DNA of 64,000 bases from Chitinophaga silvisoli. Its GTDB lineage: Bacteria > Bacteroidota > Bacteroidia > Chitinophagales > Chitinophagaceae. Shown here in pieces: positions 62,608 through 64,000 of the stretch. Position numbers and translations under genes: made by a program. Under the pieces are notes generated by a model, which was given only the letters and a program-made list of their open reading frames with translations, made no database searches and was not told the DNA's origin. The stretch is from contig NZ_QTJV01000001.1 of the NCBI RefSeq assembly GCF_003412465.1, forward strand, positions 868,001 to 932,000, given 5' to 3'. Numbering within the stretch: position 1 is the first letter of the stretch; each line of letters starts with the position of its first letter.

Positions 62608-63783
62608 ATGGCAGAACCGCTCAAATATTTTCCCGTCAACTGGGTTGATGGTATGAAGATAAAGAAGCAGCATTTCGTTGAAACAGAAAACGCAATGCTG
62701 GATCAGATAAGGGATGCTATTTCCAGCGGATTGCATGCGCAGAACTACGGATTGCTGCCTGCAAAAGCAGAAAGTAAAGAATCATTACGCTGCTGGTTTG
62801 TAACCGACAATCAGCAGCAATGGAGAATCAAGCTCACTGAATGTCGTGCCGTTACTCCCGGTGGTGCAAGAATTGAGATCCCCGAACATACTGTACACTC
62901 GCTGAAATATGCGACTACCTTTCCGGAAGCTACATTTAACTGGGATCCACAACACTCAGAAAGTGCATATTATATTCTCATACAGATCAACCCATTCGAT
63001 CGTCAGCCAAGCGGCGAACCCTTGCTGCATGAAGATCCGCCAAGGTTGCCCTATGCTACACCAGAATATCATTTGTATGTAACACCTGCTTCCCAGTTAC
63101 CACAGGGGCAGCTGGGTAGTTACCAGATGATCCTGGGGCGTATCAATGTCATAGATGGTCGTCCGCAAATGGATGATGATTACATACCGCCATGTACCAT
63201 GGTGTATGCACATCCTTCGCTGGCAGACCTGCACCAGGAGCTGGATCAGTTCCTCGGCCAACTGGAACTCTATGGCGTACACATTGTACAGAAAGTCTAT
63301 TCACGCAATCAGAATAATGACCTGGCACAGGTAGTATTGTACATCACAGAAAGATTAGTACAATACCTGAGCACAAGGATCTCCCAGTTCCGCTGGTTAG
63401 GTATTTATCAGACACCTGCCGCTATGCTGGAAGTGATAGCCGGCCTGGCACGTACCATGAAGAATGCGATCGATCAGCGTGCGAGTGCAGGGAAAGAAGA
63501 GTTGCTGAATTACTTTTCAGAATGGTGCGAACTGAAACAGGGAGAACTGGAAACGCTGATGGTAAATTGTGCAAATATCCGTTATAAACACACAGATGTA
63601 AGAGAGTGCCTGCAACCTATGATTCCTTTTGTACGCGCGATAAACAAGTTGTTCGAAAGCCTGAGCAGACTGGATTATATCGGTCGTAAGATGGATAGTG
63701 GCATCTTCGTAAAAGAAGAATCAGCAGAAGATGCGGAATACATTCGCAAGCATAAAACCAAGAAGTGGTTTTTCACAGATTGA
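62608..63783 (+). CDS. tssK: Type VI secretion baseplate-membrane connector TssK
   Basis: A 391-residue TssK: the N-terminal shoulder domain has YFPVNWVDGMKIKKQHFVETENAMLDQIRDAISSGLHAQNYGLLP, the middle helical region is about 200-320, and the C-terminal head contains NCANIRYKHTDVRECLQPMIPFVRAI. TssK connects the baseplate to the membrane complex. It is 26 bases downstream of tssN and 29 upstream of the next gene. Confidence 0.9.
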   Translation: MAEPLKYFPVNWVDGMKIKKQHFVETENAMLDQIRDAISSGLHAQNYGLLPAKAESKESLRCWFVTDNQQQWRIKLTECRAVTPGGARIEIPEHTVHSLKYATTFPEATFNWDPQHSESAYYILIQINPFDRQPSGEPLLHEDPPRLPYATPEYHLYVTPASQLPQGQLGSYQMILGRINVIDGRPQMDDDYIPPCTMVYAHPSLADLHQELDQFLGQLELYGVHIVQKVYSRNQNNDLAQVVLYITERLVQYLSTRISQFRWLGIYQTPAAMLEVIAGLARTMKNAIDQRASAGKEELLNYFSEWCELKQGELETLMVNCANIRYKHTDVRECLQPMIPFVRAINKLFESLSRLDYIGRKMDSGIFVKEESAEDAEYIRKHKTKKWFFTD

Positions 63784-63812
63784 TCATCATTTTCAACTCA
63801 ATTTAATATCAC

Positions 63813-64000
63813 ATGCGTGTACTGAACAAACAGGAAAGATTATCCGCTTTTTTATGGTTCCTGTTATTTTTTATCGTTACAGTAGGGCTGTTTGTCCTGG
63901 CCATATTTTTCAACTTCCAGGTGCCAAGCCGCGAGAATGCAGAGCTGCGTAAGGAGCTGGCTACATTCCGCCAGGAGCAGGCATTTCAGGGAGAGTTTCT
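63813..64000 (+). CDS. tssO: Type VI secretion protein TssO, N-terminal part
   Basis: A partial gene cut by the window end; 62 codons are visible. A short basic N-terminus is followed by one membrane helix (about 12-32, AFLWFLLFFIVTVGLFVLAIFF) and the start of a charged coiled-coil (SRENAELRKELATFRQEQ). This single-pass coiled-coil layout immediately after tssK fits TssO of Bacteroidota systems. The call relies on position and topology. Confidence 0.7.
   Translation, partial: MRVLNKQERLSAFLWFLLFFIVTVGLFVLAIFFNFQVPSRENAELRKELATFRQEQAFQGEF

Noticed and set aside
1..64000. CRISPR array, tRNA or rRNA genes
   Set aside because: No direct repeats with regular spacers, no cloverleaf-like sequences and no rRNA segments were recognised; the only regular array is the 11-bp tandem repeat, which has no spacers.
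1..64000. Insertion sequences or prophage
   Set aside because: No transposase, integrase or phage structural gene was recognised; type VI genes resemble phage tails but the set and order match a secretion locus.

Overview
The window looks like a chromosomal segment of a Bacteroidota bacterium, most likely Chitinophagaceae (Chitinophaga-like). The pointers are two SusC/SusD pairs with STN-type receptors, FecR anti-sigma genes beside an ECF sigma gene, recurrent TAnnTTTG promoter elements with few Shine-Dalgarno sites, and a type VI secretion locus of the Bacteroidota kind (TssN and TssO present, no TssJ/L/M seen). The genus is inferred from gene style only.

Region 1 (1-12 kb) is a nutrient-uptake and catabolic island. 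A partial FecR precedes a SusC/SusD pair, then a RidA protein, a SelA/DgaE-like PLP enzyme, a metal-dependent amidohydrolase, an RraA-fold protein and a BASS-type transporter. The four soluble enzymes all carry export signals (two Tat-like, two Sec-like), so the genes could form a periplasmic pathway: outer-membrane capture, amide hydrolysis, PLP ammonia-lyase chemistry, RidA imine hydrolysis, 2-oxo acid cleavage, then acid import. A Tat-lipoprotein TIM-barrel isomerase follows.

Region 2 (12-20 kb) holds mostly housekeeping genes: a MgtC/DUF4010 membrane protein, an orphan FecR-like protein, proline dehydrogenase, thyA, folA and dnaG. Region 3 (19.8-26.6 kb) is a complete ECF sigma / FecR / SusC / SusD module. 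Region 4 (26.7-29.4 kb) is a compact operon of two LVIVD-like exported proteins and two paralogous outer-membrane barrels of unknown role.

Region 5 (29.5-48 kb) contains thiolase, pyruvate dehydrogenase E1 beta, a cysE-cysM operon, an NtrC-like response regulator that lacks its DNA-binding domain, lepB, cdd, argS, dnaK, a dipeptide epimerase, a PmoA/DUF6807 protein and a cysteine-less peroxiredoxin-like protein. Strong hairpin terminators separate many of these units.

Region 6 (48 kb to the end, continuing past the window) is the type VI secretion locus in four divergent blocks: hcp/tssD plus a TPR protein (leftward); clpV, tssB, tssC, a TraN/DUF4138-like protein and a lytic transglycosylase (rightward); PKD protein, tssE, tssF (leftward); tssG, tssN, tssK, tssO (rightward). 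The intergenic region between hcp and clpV contains an 11-bp tandem repeat array, about one helical turn per unit, which is the most unusual non-coding structure in the window.
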